Assembly (NCBI GenBank): GCA_963978545.1
Contig: OZ021721.1
Coordinates: forward strand, 40,163,348 to 40,227,347
Length of the DNA stretch: 64,000 nucleotides
Direction of reading: 5' to 3'
From: Linyphia triangularis
Taxonomy: Eukaryota > Arthropoda > Arachnida > Araneae > Linyphiidae
Numbering within the stretch: the first letter of the stretch is position 1; the number at the start of each line of letters is the position of its first letter. Shown in pieces: positions 1-12,725 of this stretch. A program made the position numbers and the translations under genes. The notes below the pieces were generated by a model that ran no database searches, was not told the DNA's origin, and worked only from the letters and a program-made list of their open reading frames with translations.

Positions 1-3000
1 TTTAGTCTTTCTTGACAGCTGTCTGTGCGTTCAAAGAGTTGTTATGAAACAATCGTATTGTGTAGTGTGATTTCTTGAAGAGTTTGTAAACAACACAGTT
101 TTTCGGTTTCTGTAGCTATCAATACATGTAAACATAATAATACATTATTCGAAGTTAAATCCTCTCATATATGCACTTATGACTTTGATCATGTTATCAC
201 ATGATAGATATGATGCTCTACTATTTAAATATTGTGTTTATTCCTTTTTCCTCAATGGTAATTGTACTTAGTGAAAATTTCGCTGCTAAAAAATGGTTCT
301 TAGTGAATATTTTACTGCAATAAAATTGTGAAAATTGAACAATAGCATGTTTGTAAAATTAAATAACTATGCTAACTGGACTAACATAATTTATTTTAAT
401 TTAATAATATTTTAGGATTATATTGCTCCACATTAGTTTGATCGAATGATATTATTTTCATGTTTTTTTACTTTTTTTTTACAGAGATTTAAATCATATT
501 TTTCTATGAAATTGTTGATACACGTACTTTGTTGATAGAATTAAATTTAATAAGACTTAATTAAATGCTACCTGTAAATCTTATTTATATAATGTAGTCA
601 AGGGCGAATTGCGTTAAAGCATTAAATAAGTTTTGAGTGCTTAAAAAAAATTGTTATTCAATTTAGTCTTCAATAAATGATCCTTTCAATCATAATAAAA
701 AAAAATACAAAAGCGTCTAGTAAGATTAAAAAAGAAAAAAAATACTCAAACTCTCATGAAGTGATTTATTTTGTTGCCGTTTCAATCATATAAAGCTTCT
801 GTGGGATAATCCCATTGAAGTTTGTTTAAGAAGCATTTAATATAAATGCATTCATGTTTTTGATTCTGTTGATTATATTATTCAGAATCAAAGTTACTTT
901 GTAATTCAAAATGTTTTAAAATTGCAAGTTTCATAACAAATTTCGAATAAGATTCTTACCAGACATAAACAAATGAAAGAAGTCTCAAATGGATTATCCA
1001 ATTGAAAAACAATGAATGTAAAAGCATTAATGTTTATTGAACACAATGTTCATATGAATTTAAGATACTTGAACTCACAGTATATTTGCCATTAATATTG
1101 GAAATTATTAAAGTGGAATAACAAATTTTGATGAGTAAATTCATTATTCATTTATGCTTTCTTTTTGTCTAATGCCCCATGGGAGATTCAACTGTTATGA
1201 AGTTAAAGAATAATTCAATTTCGTGTACTTGCCTGGAAAATGTTGCGACTTGAATCGGTTAATAAATCTTCTAAATTTCTTTGCATTTGTTCATTTTCTT
1301 TGTCTCTTAACTTTGACACTCAGAGAAATGAAAAAGCTCGTTCAGAAAAAGCCCAAATGAAATCACGTGACTTTGAATTCAATTCCGAGCTCTTCTTTAA
1401 AAATTGTAAATTGTTTTGGTATGAATGTGAATTATGGCTGACAACAAGGTTTCATTTAAAATTGCTAGACGAGGCTTTCTTTTAAATTAAAGTTAGAGTT
1501 AGTTTTTTAACAAAAAGTTATAAAGCCTTCAAAATTGGACAGTATCAGATTTAATTCCGTGTTACCGACCTCATAGATTTATTTCCTTCGGTCTCTTTTT
1601 CCATTTTTCTTTGTTCGAGGACGCTGAAATAGCTTCAAGTTTAGTTTTTTTTGTTATCTTTTGCAATTGATCTTTTTTGAAAAAGTAAGATTTCTCGGTA
1701 AATACCAATCAAAAGAAAGAACCGAGGGAATTTGAAAGGAAGCAACCTAATTTAAATGGGGAGGAATTTTATTTCTCATACCATAGCTCAGTGGTGATTC
1801 AGCTTTTGAAAATCAATTAAAGTTATTCAGAAAGAGCGTCTCTGGGTTTCAGTGTCAAGAACTGAGATACTCAGAACCACTTTTTTAGCAAAGGAAAGGT
1901 TATCTATTCTGAAGACTTTTACTTAATGCTGGGATTTTAAATACGTATCAGGTCAATTCTTGTGTTTGAATCAATTAATGTAAATGGAGTTTAATGGAAT
2001 ATAAATTCATTTATGAAGCATGATAGTGTTTATGTGCAGTGAGTTTTTCAAACAGAAGCTTTAGAAAAAACCATTTAATTTAGATTTAATAAATAATTTT
2101 GAATACCGAGTGCATTTATCTTAATACAAATTCCACAGCTTTATACAAATAGTAAGTACGTGATAAAATTCTAAAAGTTTGGGTTTTGGTATTTGGGTTT
2201 CAACTCATCAATGTATAATTATCTTAAGTTTTTACTGCATTAAAATAATTCTGTTATGAGTCATAGAACGGCTAAGCGATGCTCTAAAAACCTTTCGATG
2301 CATTTTCTTGAAAATCAGGAAATCGTCGCTTACTTTGAATTTTAATAAGGCCTTAATGTTAATATAACATTCTATACAACATGCTTCATATATTAATATT
2401 GACCTTAGGAACCATTTCTAATAGGAAACATTTATTGAGATGAGCATACTAATTGTGATGAATTGCCTTTCACACAACAAGTTCATGGAATTAATTCAGA
2501 AGTTCTCAGAAACTGTTTAAAAAGCTTAAGTTTGTAAGGCACAACTATTACTAAGTTCCGATTTGTCTTAAAAAGTTTGAGTTTACAGAAAATGCCACTC
2601 AAAGCCTTACACAAATAGAGTATTCGGTGAGTGCTCAAAATAGTGAATGAACATGGTGAGTGGATTGAGCTAATATCATTGCAAGGGAAATTCTTAGAGA
2701 GCAGGACACTTCTCTTCCAGAACTGAAATGCCATTGAGCTCGAATGTTTCTTATCCTTCGATAATATATATAGTTCTATAATATTATATTTATTTAATAA
2801 TTATATAAAAGCAAACCTCTGCTTTTTTGTAGTAAGTTAAAATTTTATTTATCACGTTAAGACTAAATATATTAATTAGCTTTGAAATTAAAAAATATAT
2901 ATATATATATATGTATAACAAAACGAAATAAATATTCAAAGCGTGACATTAATTTCAATACTTGCATTTTGCTTTGTATTGTGTTAAATGTTTTTTAATT

Positions 3001-6000
3001 AAAACGTATTTTTAAAATGAAATGTATTAAACATGTCGTTCTGGCTTAGTAATGCTTATTTATCAGAAAATAATGACTTAATGTATTGAATTACCTTAAT
3101 AGTACGCAATACATATATTTAGTTAGTATTGTTTCAAATGATTCCTGACATGTTGCAGCTGAAACAGTTTGTTCAATTAAAAATATTCTTGTGCAAGAAT
3201 TACATGAATAGTATATTGTGCTGAGGTATCTTAACAATGTGCTCATTACCAAGAAGTCTGTTAAAAAATAATCTCCATGGAAGTTTCACAAGGATAACTG
3301 TAATTACCCTTCGAAAGTGAGAAAATCAGAAAATGTCTTACCAGATAGCCTGATAGCCACAATATCCATCGTAACACGTAAACTGTATGATAATATATTA
3401 ACTTAGTTGCATATAGAGTCAAATTAAATAACTAAATATATAATATATAGTATATCATAAACTTGATATAGTAAAAGTGTATGATACATATAAACTTGAT
3501 ATTGTAAAAGTGTATAATAAATCATAAACTTGATATTGTAATACTACTTTGTTTATTTAAGTTAGTTTTGAATCTTTCGAGATTATAGTGGTTTCATGTA
3601 CATTATTTTAAAGTAAATATGACACCAGTTATAAGTAAATTAATATCTCCAGAAATAATTTATAAGAAACATTTTCAGAAACATATTTTTATTTTGAAAC
3701 AGACACTTGATTTGTGGCAACTATAAATAAGCTCATAAAAATATTCAATAGAAATATACATTTCTGATGTTGAACTATGTCATGTTGCGAAACACACAAC
3801 AAAATCCTGATGACGAATTAGGTGTCAAAAGGTAATGGTATAAGTGAGAAGATAGAAGCTTGTTTAAAGAAAACTAAAAAGCAATTTGCCCCATAAGAAC
3901 CCTAAAATGTCTAAAAAGAGAGAATTTCTTATCAGTGAACACAGAAGAAAAAGTCCTTACAGAAAATATCCGAACGCTGTAGCTGAAGTGTCCCAAATGA
4001 TTGATGTTGCAGTCAGCTCAAAATTATAAAAAATTATGAAGTAAGCAAGCAGACGGCTTCTTGTATTTTCTACTCACTTGATTTCATATTTTTCTGCACA
4101 CAAAAAATATTTAGTTTTTCAACCATCCGTTTCAGAAATAAAAGCTCTTTACAATTTAAGTTAACAAGTTTTAAGCACTATTGTATCCATACAAACTTTT
4201 TGAATAACTTTATTTTTCTCAAAATTAATTTGTAGTATTTTTAAAACATTTACGAAAAAAATAAAGATAATCTCATTTTTTCTTGGTACTCTTTTTAAAG
4301 TTTATTCGTAATTTTTATTTTAGATGATTAAATTTTTTTATCGATTTATTATTTATTTCAGTTATTAAAGATTTTACAATATTTTAATATATTTTCGCAA
4401 ATTTGTAATGTATCTTTCATTATTTTGTTAAACTTTTATTTTTCAAAGATTAACTGTAGTATTTCTTCTTTCTTCATAAGTATAATTTCTTTTCATTCTT
4501 GTACCCCTTTTTTGTAGTTACTTAACAATGTCATGTAATTTTTTCGAATATTACGTCTCCAGGAAATGAAAATTGGCAGACATTTGATAAACTTTTATTG
4601 ATTTTTTAAGCTTTTTTTTTTTTTTTTGCAAGCATGATTTCCAAGAAATTCCTTGGTTTTGTGGAAATTTAGAGGTTTGAAGTGAACAGCTAATTAGTAA
4701 CGTAATTATTTTTTTGTGATACAGATTTTTTTTTTTGTATATTGCTAAAGTTCCTTTACTAGTTTTCCGGATGAAATTATAAGATATGAGGAAAAACAAT
4801 TTCTAAAAAATTAATAGAATGTATGCGACTTAGGTATTAAAGAATACATGAAGTATTATGTTTTATTTGAGAAATTATGTTTTTAGCATTACAAAATTTG
4901 TTTCAGTGATTAAATGTAGGCGTAGAAACTAAAATTTAAAAATCTTATGAAAGGCAAAGTAAGTTTACAGTTTGTTCTACATATTGTCCTCTTTTTTAGA
5001 TGACAATAGGTGGAAAAAATTAAGTACAACAAATTAAGTTTAAACATAATAAAATGACAAAACCAAAAAAATAAAAATACAATATCACTACATAAAATTA
5101 GAGTACTTTATTCTTGTAGTTTAAAATTTTTAATTTTTTAATATACTGATGGATAAAACTCAAAATCTTTATTTTGTGCATAATCCCTTTGACCACCATG
5201 GAGCATTGTCAATAAGCTTTAATGACTAATTAATTGTGTATTCAAAACCATATTAGGTTTAAAAAATTATTTTGACATTGTATAAATAATTCAAACTCCA
5301 CACTTTACCTTAATTTAAATATTTAAGTTTATTCTACGCACTGAAAAGATTAAATGTGTTCTACATAATTTCAAAAGTACAACATTCTTTTTATAATTTA
5401 TTTCAATACATTTAAAAATTAAAACTTTTGTCTTTGTTGAAGTATATTTACATTCTTTATATAGTTATATTTTCAACTTCTTACTTTGCTTAGAAAGTTT
5501 TCCTGTTGAAATTACTAATGAAAAAAAATAATCGAATAATATTTGAAATTATTGATTTTAATTGTTTTATGCTTAATTAAATGCATTAAAATATGTCCTA
5601 TAAATCAATTTTCACTTAAAGGTTGACTTTCAAGTAAAAAAAATTCTAACATTCTTACTTGGAAGTGGAGAAAGTCTATATAGAAAAGTCAAACTACTTT
5701 ATTTTGCCTTAACCATTTTTATATCTTTTGCGTAATCCCACCACTTAAGAAGTTGTAATCCACGTAAGTGTCACCATTGCATTTATATTTTCTTTGAGAA
5801 ATACAAGCTTTCTATTTCTTCCATATTTTCCTCAAGAAAAAGAAATCTAAATAGTTGCTTTCAAATCTAAATAGTTTCCTCTACTTTTGCGGAAAGTTAT
5901 CCTTGGAAACGTTTTATGTTCTTTGGGTTGCATAGAATTCGTTGCAAAGTTTTATGAAATAATTAAACTGAATGTCTTAGAAATGAATACAAAAACAATA

Positions 6001-6131
6001 TTGCTTAAACAATGATTAGCAAATGCAAAAGTATATATACAATGCTAAAAAGCACTAATGTACTTTACGCTGATCTTAATGACACACAGTGAAAAAAATA
6101 CAGTAATATAAAAGATATTAAATATTTTGCA
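1..6131. other. AT-rich non-coding DNA
   Basis: No convincing gene is visible on either strand. The stretch holds short random frames, an (AT)n run at about 2895-2912, a small tandem array at 3457-3543 and many A or T homopolymers. A 40-codon frame opening at 3908 (MSKKREF start) has no recognisable motif. A 42-nt splice-bounded minus-strand segment near 3343-3384 was noted but is too weak to call. Most likely intron or intergenic sequence. Confidence 0.6.
3457..3543. repeat. short tandem array, about 33-bp unit, 2.6 copies
   Basis: The unit beginning ATAAACTTGATATTGTAA recurs at about 3457, 3489 and 3523 with few mismatches. The spacing is 32-34 bp and the third copy is partial. It is a simple AT-rich minisatellite with no coding content. 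Confidence 0.75.
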
Positions 6132-6135
6132 TTAA

Positions 6136-7375
6136 GGTATGTGCCTACCCCAAAAATCGTTTTATTTGTGGAAATTCGCAAAAAAAAATGTTATTATAGA
6201 ATTTTAAAGCCCAAATATTTAGAATTCTAAAACTGTTTTATTTTTGTTACTGGGATGATTAGAACCAAAGATACAATACAAATAACAAACCGGAAATGAT
6301 CAATTCCAAAACCGGAAGTGCCTATTTTAATAGCCATTTAATGTTAAAAATGTGTTTAAACAGCTGCTTTTTACTCCTAGATAATTTATATACATACTTA
6401 GACTCTTCTGAAAACAGTATGTTGCAAAAATGCTTCATGGCTTCACGCAGCACAATACCGAGTCTTTTAACAATGTATTGTTGAACATAATGCCAAAATA
6501 AATGTCATTCAATTACAAACCTTGTAATTAGGTGTTCATATAGCAATGATACTTTTTAATTATTTTTATACAGGTCTTCAAATAGATTTTAAAGAGTTAA
6601 ATATCCCATGCGAGTTAGAAATTTTGGAAAAATACAAAGAAACTGATATTCAGCGAATTTAAAAAATCAAGGCGATCCACTACAAAATTGCCCAGAAAAT
6701 CCTTTAATCTAAAAGTAAGTCAAAATCAATTAAATATAAGGCAAAAGATGGTCTGATTTATAGATATGACGCGTTTTAAGTGTTAGGAATGTATATAAAT
6801 TTTTGTGTGTTACTTTAAAATGTTCATTTGCGTTTACTGGAAAACTGTAATTTTCATTGTTTTCATTTACAAAAAATCTCATTTCTCAAAAAGTTTTTAA
6901 AGATTTGAAATAAAACTTTTCCAGTGTGTTAGGCTCATCTATGGGTGTGTTATAAAGCAAAAAATAATCTGAAAGTATGTAATTATTTGTTTTATAGCTA
7001 TTTTTACTTAAATAAATGATTTTTAGTTTTACGATTACTGTTTATACACACAAAAGGGCCTATAATTCAACAACTTTCAGATATATTGTAAATCTTTTGC
7101 TACAGAACACAGATAAGGGTTTCTCTAATATAACGATGTCTTAGAAAATATCCTATGTTCATTAGGTTTTTGAAGAGGAAGGTTAGCTTAAAACTATTAT
7201 TTTACTTATATTTGACTAAAAATTACCAAAATTTCAAAAATAAAAATAATTTCCTTTAAAATTACATATGGATTATAAGTTTTATACTCTATTCTAACAA
7301 AAAACATAAATTCAATAAACATTCAAATTTTTTTAATTTATTTAAAAATAATTACTCCGAAGGTAGGCACATACC
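6136..7375. mobile_element. 1.24-kb DNA transposon with TTAA target duplication (Kolobok-like or piggyBac-like)
   Basis: The ends are perfect 14-bp terminal inverted repeats: GGTATGTGCCTACC at 6136-6149 and its reverse complement at 7362-7375. Each is flanked outside by TTAA (6132-6135 and 7376-7379). TTAA target sites are used by the piggyBac and Kolobok superfamilies. The terminal GG...CC is not the CCC start usual for piggyBac, so Kolobok is favoured by inference. The interior is AT-rich and decayed. A plus-strand protein-like stretch sits at 6573-6779. The element is probably a non-autonomous or broken copy. Confidence 0.72.
6573..6779 (+). pseudogene. protein-like remnant inside the TTAA transposon
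   Basis: A single frame runs from GGT at 6573 to TAA at 6779, broken only by two in-frame TAA codons. It reads GLQIDFKELNIPCEL, then a Lys-rich stretch, then IKYKAKDGLIYRYDAF before the final stop. The layout (short LNIP motif, basic helix, aromatic-Gly/Ala-Phe terminus) recalls the C-terminus of some multicopy arthropod transposon proteins, but this is a recollection and not a search result. A splice-acceptor-like TTTTTATACAG lies just upstream, so a host exon is the alternative. It lies within the TIR-bounded element, which favours transposon origin. Confidence 0.4.
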
Positions 7376-7854
7376 TTAACAAGTCAATACAAATTTGAAA
7401 TAGATATATATTTACTAAAAGGTACCTATTTTACTATTATTTGGTTGTGGTGCATTAATAAAATTTATCTCCTGTTAATAAAATATGTCGATGTCTATAG
7501 CAACGACTATACCATGTGACCAGTACCTTCTAAAACATTATTACAATTGCTCAATTATTTGAATCTACTATTGTAATTATGTAATTATTTGTAACTATTA
7601 TCGAAAACTATTATTTAGCAATGCCGTAAACTCAAATTGATGTAAGTCTGTACAAAATTCTGAAACATATGTATTGTAATGTACAGATTATCCAATAAAT
7701 TACTGACTCGTTTTGAAGTTAAATAATAAAAACGCGATTTGAGATAAAAATGCGTTGTTGCTGCATTTCTACTATAAAGGCAGTAAATTTTGAAAAATAC
7801 ATTTTGTCAAATTAGTTAAAAATTTTCTCACAAGGTCGCGCGGATGGTGGAAAA

Positions 7855-8780
7855 ACTAAGTAACGAAATTTTCAATAGAACCACCATTTGCTTCAAAATT
7901 ATGACCTAGTCTCAAAACAAAATTTGCACATGCGCGTGACAATGTTTCAGTCGAAATGCATTGACATGCATTTCAGATGTAATGTTCAATTTCTTCAAGA
8001 GTTTGCTGATTTTTCTGATTTTCCTACTCTTTCATGTATCCCCACAAAAAGATATTCCAAGAATTCAAATCCGGCAAATGGAAGGTCCAGTTCATGCCTT
8101 TTCCTGTATTGCTCATGAAGTGTAGAGCAATGACACAACCATCAAAATGTTCCTGCAGAAAATTAAAAACTTCGGGATCTGGCAATATCTTACATAAACC
8201 GCGATGAACCATGTGAATCCTTCAAATCCTTGTATGTAGCCAATAAGTCCTGCAGAGCGACAAAATATCTTGCTGTAGTAAACTGTAAGGTATAGAAAAT
8301 TTTCAAATACTTCATTTAGAGGATATGTCGGCCTATATCGTGAATTTTGGTGAATACAAATGGGATTGAACAGAAATATGGGGATTTTCTTTTCTCCAAA
8401 ACAGCAATTTTTTATTTACAAGCCATCGATATAGAAATGTGCTTCGTCGGAGAACCAAATGGATCTCATATCCATCTCGCTGCCATCAATCTTATAAAGC
8501 AAGTCTTTCGCGAATATCTCTTCTTAATTGGTAGTGCAAACATTGAAAAATTATTTAACCTGAATCTTGTATGCAAATAAATGCAAAACCTTTTTCATAA
8601 TTTTATGCCACTGGGATTTCTGTACTTCTTACTCAACTGTAACTCTATGGACAGACGGTCCAGCCCACGTTTAGCTTGTCTGGGCTGATGTCAGAGATTG
8701 ATGAATGCAGTGGACTTCACGTTTTTAGCACGATCAGGGTCCAAGCTTAAAGTTTGTTCAAATTTTGTGGATAAAGTTTT
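7855..8780 (-). pseudogene. mariner-superfamily transposase, frameshifted
   Basis: Decayed Tc1/mariner (IS630-type) transposase read on the minus strand, joined across several frames. In order: a helix-turn-helix tail (IMKKVLHLFAYKIQVK, about 8565-8615); the first catalytic block WFSDEAHFYIDGL (about 8408-8450, reverse complement), with the first Asp intact; a NPHIS-like block near 8370; FLQEHFDGCVIAL (about 8120-8165), where the second catalytic Asp region has lost its QDG signature; and LPDLNSWNIFLWGYMKE (about 8024-8075), where the usual Asp before FLWG is now Asn. Further degraded C-terminal sequence runs to about 7860. Stops and frameshifts make it non-functional. No terminal repeats were identified with confidence. 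Confidence 0.82.
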
Positions 8781-9156
8781 TATTGGGTTATTCGCCTTTC
8801 CTTAAGACACATTGAACTTTCATTAGAAACTTCGCCAGGTGTGCACAACACTATGATTCAGGTGTTGAAATTCTGACACATGTACAATTCATTATTCCAC
8901 AGAATACACCAACTTTGCACAGCAAACTTTAGCAAACAATATTGGAACAGCAAATGTTAAAATTCTTCACTAACAGAAAGTAGTACAGCTAAACCAAAAA
9001 AGAAGAACATTAATTCACATTTTCTCTATGTTGTTCAAAGACGCCTCTCTTATCATAACATGAACTCACTCAAGAACGATTTTCTGAAAACTTAAAGTTA
9101 TTTCTCTAGTTCTTCAGTAGACTGTCTGCTGCGACCATTTTCCGACAAAATTTGTC

Positions 9157-9483
9157 ACTAATTTTACCCTCTGAATTTTTCAAAACCTATGCTACCGTGT
9201 TTTTCTAGTACTAATCCTATCTCCAAATGTATTTTAATCAGTCACGGAGATGGGGTGTTGCAACTAATTTTACCCTTTGTTTTTTACGAAACTTGTTTTT
9301 CTAGTACCAATGCACAGCGGTACGATTCCGTCTCTAATAGTATTTTAATCAGTCACGGGGATCGAGTGTTGCAACTAATTTTACCCTCTGTGTTTTAGTA
9401 AACTGAAGAGATTTTCTAGAACCAATGCAGCAAAACGTGAAAACCTCTCTGCTATCATTTTTAATTAGTCACGTTTAAAATAT
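9157..9483. repeat. tandem repeat, about 106-110-bp unit, roughly 3 copies
   Basis: Units open with ACTAATTTTACCCTYTG at about 9157, 9263 and 9373. Each contains a TTTTCTAGTACYAATSC block and a TTTTAATYAGTCACG block. The third copy is the most diverged and fades near 9483. An open frame at 9189-9398 exists only because the unit is open in that frame. It lies just upstream, in transcription sense, of the minus-strand transposase remnant and may be a subterminal repeat of that element, which is inference. Confidence 0.8.
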
Positions 9484-10318
9484 GTCAGTTATTTGTTGAA
9501 CACCCTGCTTGAAATCTTAATATTATTCTCACTTATATATGTCAAATTGAATAAAGGAATCTATTGTTGCTAACAAGAGTTTTTTGTTGAAGTAAAGTAA
9601 ATATTTAGGCTAGAACTAAACAAACATTTAGATACTATCTTTATTAATAGAAAAAAAAAAAACATTTCGATTATATTCCTTGGTTTGAAAATGGTAAAAA
9701 ACAACAAGATAAAATAAACTTTTTTAGATGGTGAATTAAAATATGGAATAATAATCGGCTAAGGGCCGATGTGCAGTTTCCCCGGGGCCTTAAGTCCAAG
9801 CCTATTACAAAGATGTTTTTAAAGTTTTATAAAACATTGATACATCACTACAACTGAACAACATCATCATATATCTCGTTTTATGCAAGCTCGTGGAACA
9901 AGTGCACAATGCCTTTTCTGCGCATGCCCAAACTTTAAGTGGGTATGAACACCGGACCACACTTTTGACCAATTGAAAACAATACCTGTGGGCTTAAGGC
10001 CCAGGGTATAATAATATTTTTAAGTATTTTATATTAATTCATATTAATTCAATATTGTACAATTTTGTAATTAAGCTATGTAATGCATAATTTTAACAAA
10101 TAATCATACATTTTAACTAGTCGTTATTTTCTACTGATTTTATAACTATATATTAAATACCACTTATTTGGATATTTTTAGTTTAATCTGCACACTCTAA
10201 AAATCTGAATTTGTGGTTACTTTATTGTATTAATATAGTTTTATGTTGTTTAAGATAGAGCATTTTTAACAATGTTCACTTTCTGAGTATTTTAAAGTTA
10301 TATATATACATAACTTAA
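9484..10318. other. non-coding, with a GC-richer patch around CTTAAG palindromes
   Basis: No coding signal. Between 9755 and 10006 there is a GC-richer patch with a small hairpin (TCGGCTAAGGGCCGA at 9755-9769). Two inverted copies of a GGGGCCTTAAGTCC-like motif lie at about 9784-9797 and 9988-10002. This could be a degraded MITE of about 220 bp, but the arms are short and partly self-palindromic, so it is not called. Confidence 0.4.
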
Positions 10319-10355
10319 TTTTTCTACCAAATATATATATATATTGGTAGAAAAA
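10319..10355. repeat. perfect AT-cored hairpin
   Basis: TTTTTCTACCAA at 10319-10330 is the exact reverse complement of 10344-10355. The two are separated by a 13-nt alternating AT core that can extend the stem. It is an extruding palindrome in non-coding DNA with no neighbouring element to explain it. Confidence 0.85.
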
Positions 10356-12431
10356 GGAACATTTTCTAAAAATTACTGATGTAGTTATGACGTTCTCCAA
10401 AACAAAAGTTAGAATAAGGAAAAATTTGACTTTTACAAATTCAACTTTTTAGTTTGTAAATTCATTCAAAGCCATTCTTCAACAATGGCCCATTTTTTAA
10501 TAAGATATCAATAAATCTTAAGATCCTTTGAAAAATCTAACAATCTCAACTGATATATAATTAATTAAGGAACAAAGTGTTCAATATCTTTCTTCACTCC
10601 CCTCTCTGCAAAGAGATTTGATTTTAGAATAAAAATAAGGAGACAACACGACGATTCTTTGAAAAAGCAACTTCAAGGAGCCCATTTCTCTTCGAGCAAT
10701 CACGATACGCATTTTCAACAGTGTTAAAATAAAAAAATAAAAATAATAAAATAAAAAAAAAAAGAAAGGCGAAGAAAGCGTAAGCGATTTTCTCAGTTTT
10801 AAAAAGGTACGAAAATTCCACTCTTAAGAAAAACATGACAAATAAAAAAGATAAAATTTAGAAAGTGTAAACTTACAACACTGAAAGGCGTGGTTCTAAG
10901 ATACTTTGAAAAATATTACTTCATTCAAGTTCTTGTAAAACGATTCCCCCATTATATTACTCAGAGTTATCTTCTCCACACGCTTAGCTGCGCCATCTAC
11001 TGCACGTTTCTGTCATAAATCTTGCTAGGGGGAGGGGGAGGAGCGTTTACAAAATTCGAAGGAGCCGGATAAAAACAAATTTCTCTCTTCATATATTCCG
11101 GAATATAAGAGGGAAGAAAAAGGCTTTTCTCAGTTGGGTTGTGAATTTCAAAGAATATGTTGAGAGGGGTGCTAATGATACACCAGGGGATAAGTATGTA
11201 CTTCAAGTTAATCGCTTCAAAGTGGAAGGTGGGGTGAAAACAACTGAATTAAAACTCTTTATCACAGTAGGTAACATTTTGTTAAAGCATGTGTTTTTAA
11301 TGTGCTAAAAAGAGCACACGTGAAAAATAAAAGTGCAGATTGGAATAGTCATACTCTCTAGAAAAATAGAAATCGAGTAAAATACTAAGACTACTAATTT
11401 AATTTATTTTTATTTTCCCATCATTCAATAACTGAAACATTCAAGAAACCTTGTTCTAAAAAGATACAATATCCCCTAATGGTAAAGTAATTTTATCTAC
11501 CACTACAAAATAATAAAACTTATTGAACAATATCGATTATTTCTTTGAACATAAATTGTTTCTAAGTGTTAGTCTGCATCAGCAGCCACACATATTGGAT
11601 CCCTTTTCTAATGAGAAAAAGCAATAATTTTTATCTTGATGAATGAATATTAATTTGTTTATAATAAAGAATATAAGAAGTTGAAAATGGTTATTAGCTT
11701 TTATAATTAACCGAAAATCACCCTCTTTGGAGGACAGCTTGTTTCTTTTAAAGAACTGATCAATACATTTAAAATTGCAATTAAGTTCCTTTTATTATTA
11801 AAAGGACATTCAAATCTATATTTCCCCAATAGAATGTATTACAATAATATGTATCTCATAATATCTATATATAAACTATTTAAACGAAAATAACTGTTTT
11901 TTTTTTAATTAAAGCTGTTACCTGGATTCTTCTGGAATCGAGCCAATTTAATTATTAATTCTAGACTTTATTCTTGATGACCGTTCCTTTTTTTTTTAGA
12001 AATCTCTTTCTAATAACTCTTTCACAGTAAATTTACAGCCATATTTAATCTTCTCCTATTCAGTTTTCATTTTAGTTACTTTTCAAGTTTTTTTTCTTTT
12101 GTCCTAATTGTTACAATTTATCTTTCAAAGTATAGATACAATTTTAAGTGAAACATTTATATTTCTTAGCCTTTACATTCCATAAAGTATACATTATCTT
12201 TGCAAAAGTGTTTTAAAAAATTTCCTCCAAGACAAATCACATTTACATCACAGCATTTTTTTATTTGTTATGTAATTCATTTATGTCTTATTCGTTTCAA
12301 CTTAAGGTACTCTTCTCTAATAATTTAAGACATTTTCAAATAAAGACCAATTGTTCATTACTTTAGATTACCAAAAAAATACTTAATTACCTGATAATCT
12401 GATAATTTAAAATCTATAAATATTTTTAAAA
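10356..12431. other. non-coding DNA
   Basis: No gene recognised. The patch 10940-11230 is richer in G+C and contains the GGGGGAGGGGGAGG run near 11030-11045, but its frames are short and unrecognisable. A 27-nt splice-bounded segment at 10877-10903 (minus strand) is discussed under rejected items. The rest is AT-rich sequence with homopolymers. Confidence 0.5.
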
Positions 12432-12725
12432 AATAGTGCAATGCCTTTATGTTTGTTGTTTTTATTTTGTTGTTGTTGTTTCTTATTCCACTTGATCTAG
12501 AACAAGTCTAGACCAAGTCCAAGAGACCGTACGCCCAAAGAAAGTCTCGATCCAGCGCAGGGTTTTTAAAGATATCCCTCTTCTCCAAATTCAAATAGGA
12601 AAGCAGATGGTCCGTTGAAGCTTGATGGGAAACACACTTGAGGCACACAGGGTACTCCTTTTGTCCCTGAAAATATGCAAGTGTGCGAGTATGTCCGGTG
12701 ATGAGTCTGGTGATGGCGGTTTGTA
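12432..12725 (-). mobile_element. 5'-truncated LINE, 3' end with C-terminal coding tail
   Basis: Reading the minus strand from 12725, one frame is open for about 70 codons and ends at a stop near 12511. It begins KLQTAITRLITGHTRTLAY, continues YPVCLKCVSHQASTDHLL (a Cys-x2-Cys...His pattern) and ends DFLWAYGLLDLV. This is the layout of the region after RNase H at the C-terminus of jockey/RTE-like LINE ORF2 proteins common in spiders: RLxxGHTRT, then a C-C-H zinc-like motif. A short 3' UTR follows, ending in a CAA-rich tail (12440-12487 on the plus strand appears as TTG repeats). The 5' end is cut abruptly at about 12725, typical of incomplete reverse transcription. Target duplications were not resolved. 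Confidence 0.72.

Noticed and set aside
1540..1740. inverted CCTTCGGTCTC/GAACCGAGGG pair
   Set aside because: Similarity is confined to a few bases and T-rich tracts. It does not support an element.
3343..3384. 42-nt minus-strand exon (CYDGYCGYQAI)
   Set aside because: Borders resemble splice sites (ATCATACAG and GTAAGA), but it is very short, isolated and without recognisable homology.
9755..10006. MITE with CCTTAAG inverted ends
   Set aside because: Arms are about 14 bp, mismatched and self-palindromic around CTTAAG. No target duplication was found.
10877..10903. 27-nt minus-strand exon following the 14-nt microexon
   Set aside because: It has a GTAAGT donor and could continue in frame, but the acceptor (TTTTTCAAAG) is weak. 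A 27-nt match of this kind is expected by chance.
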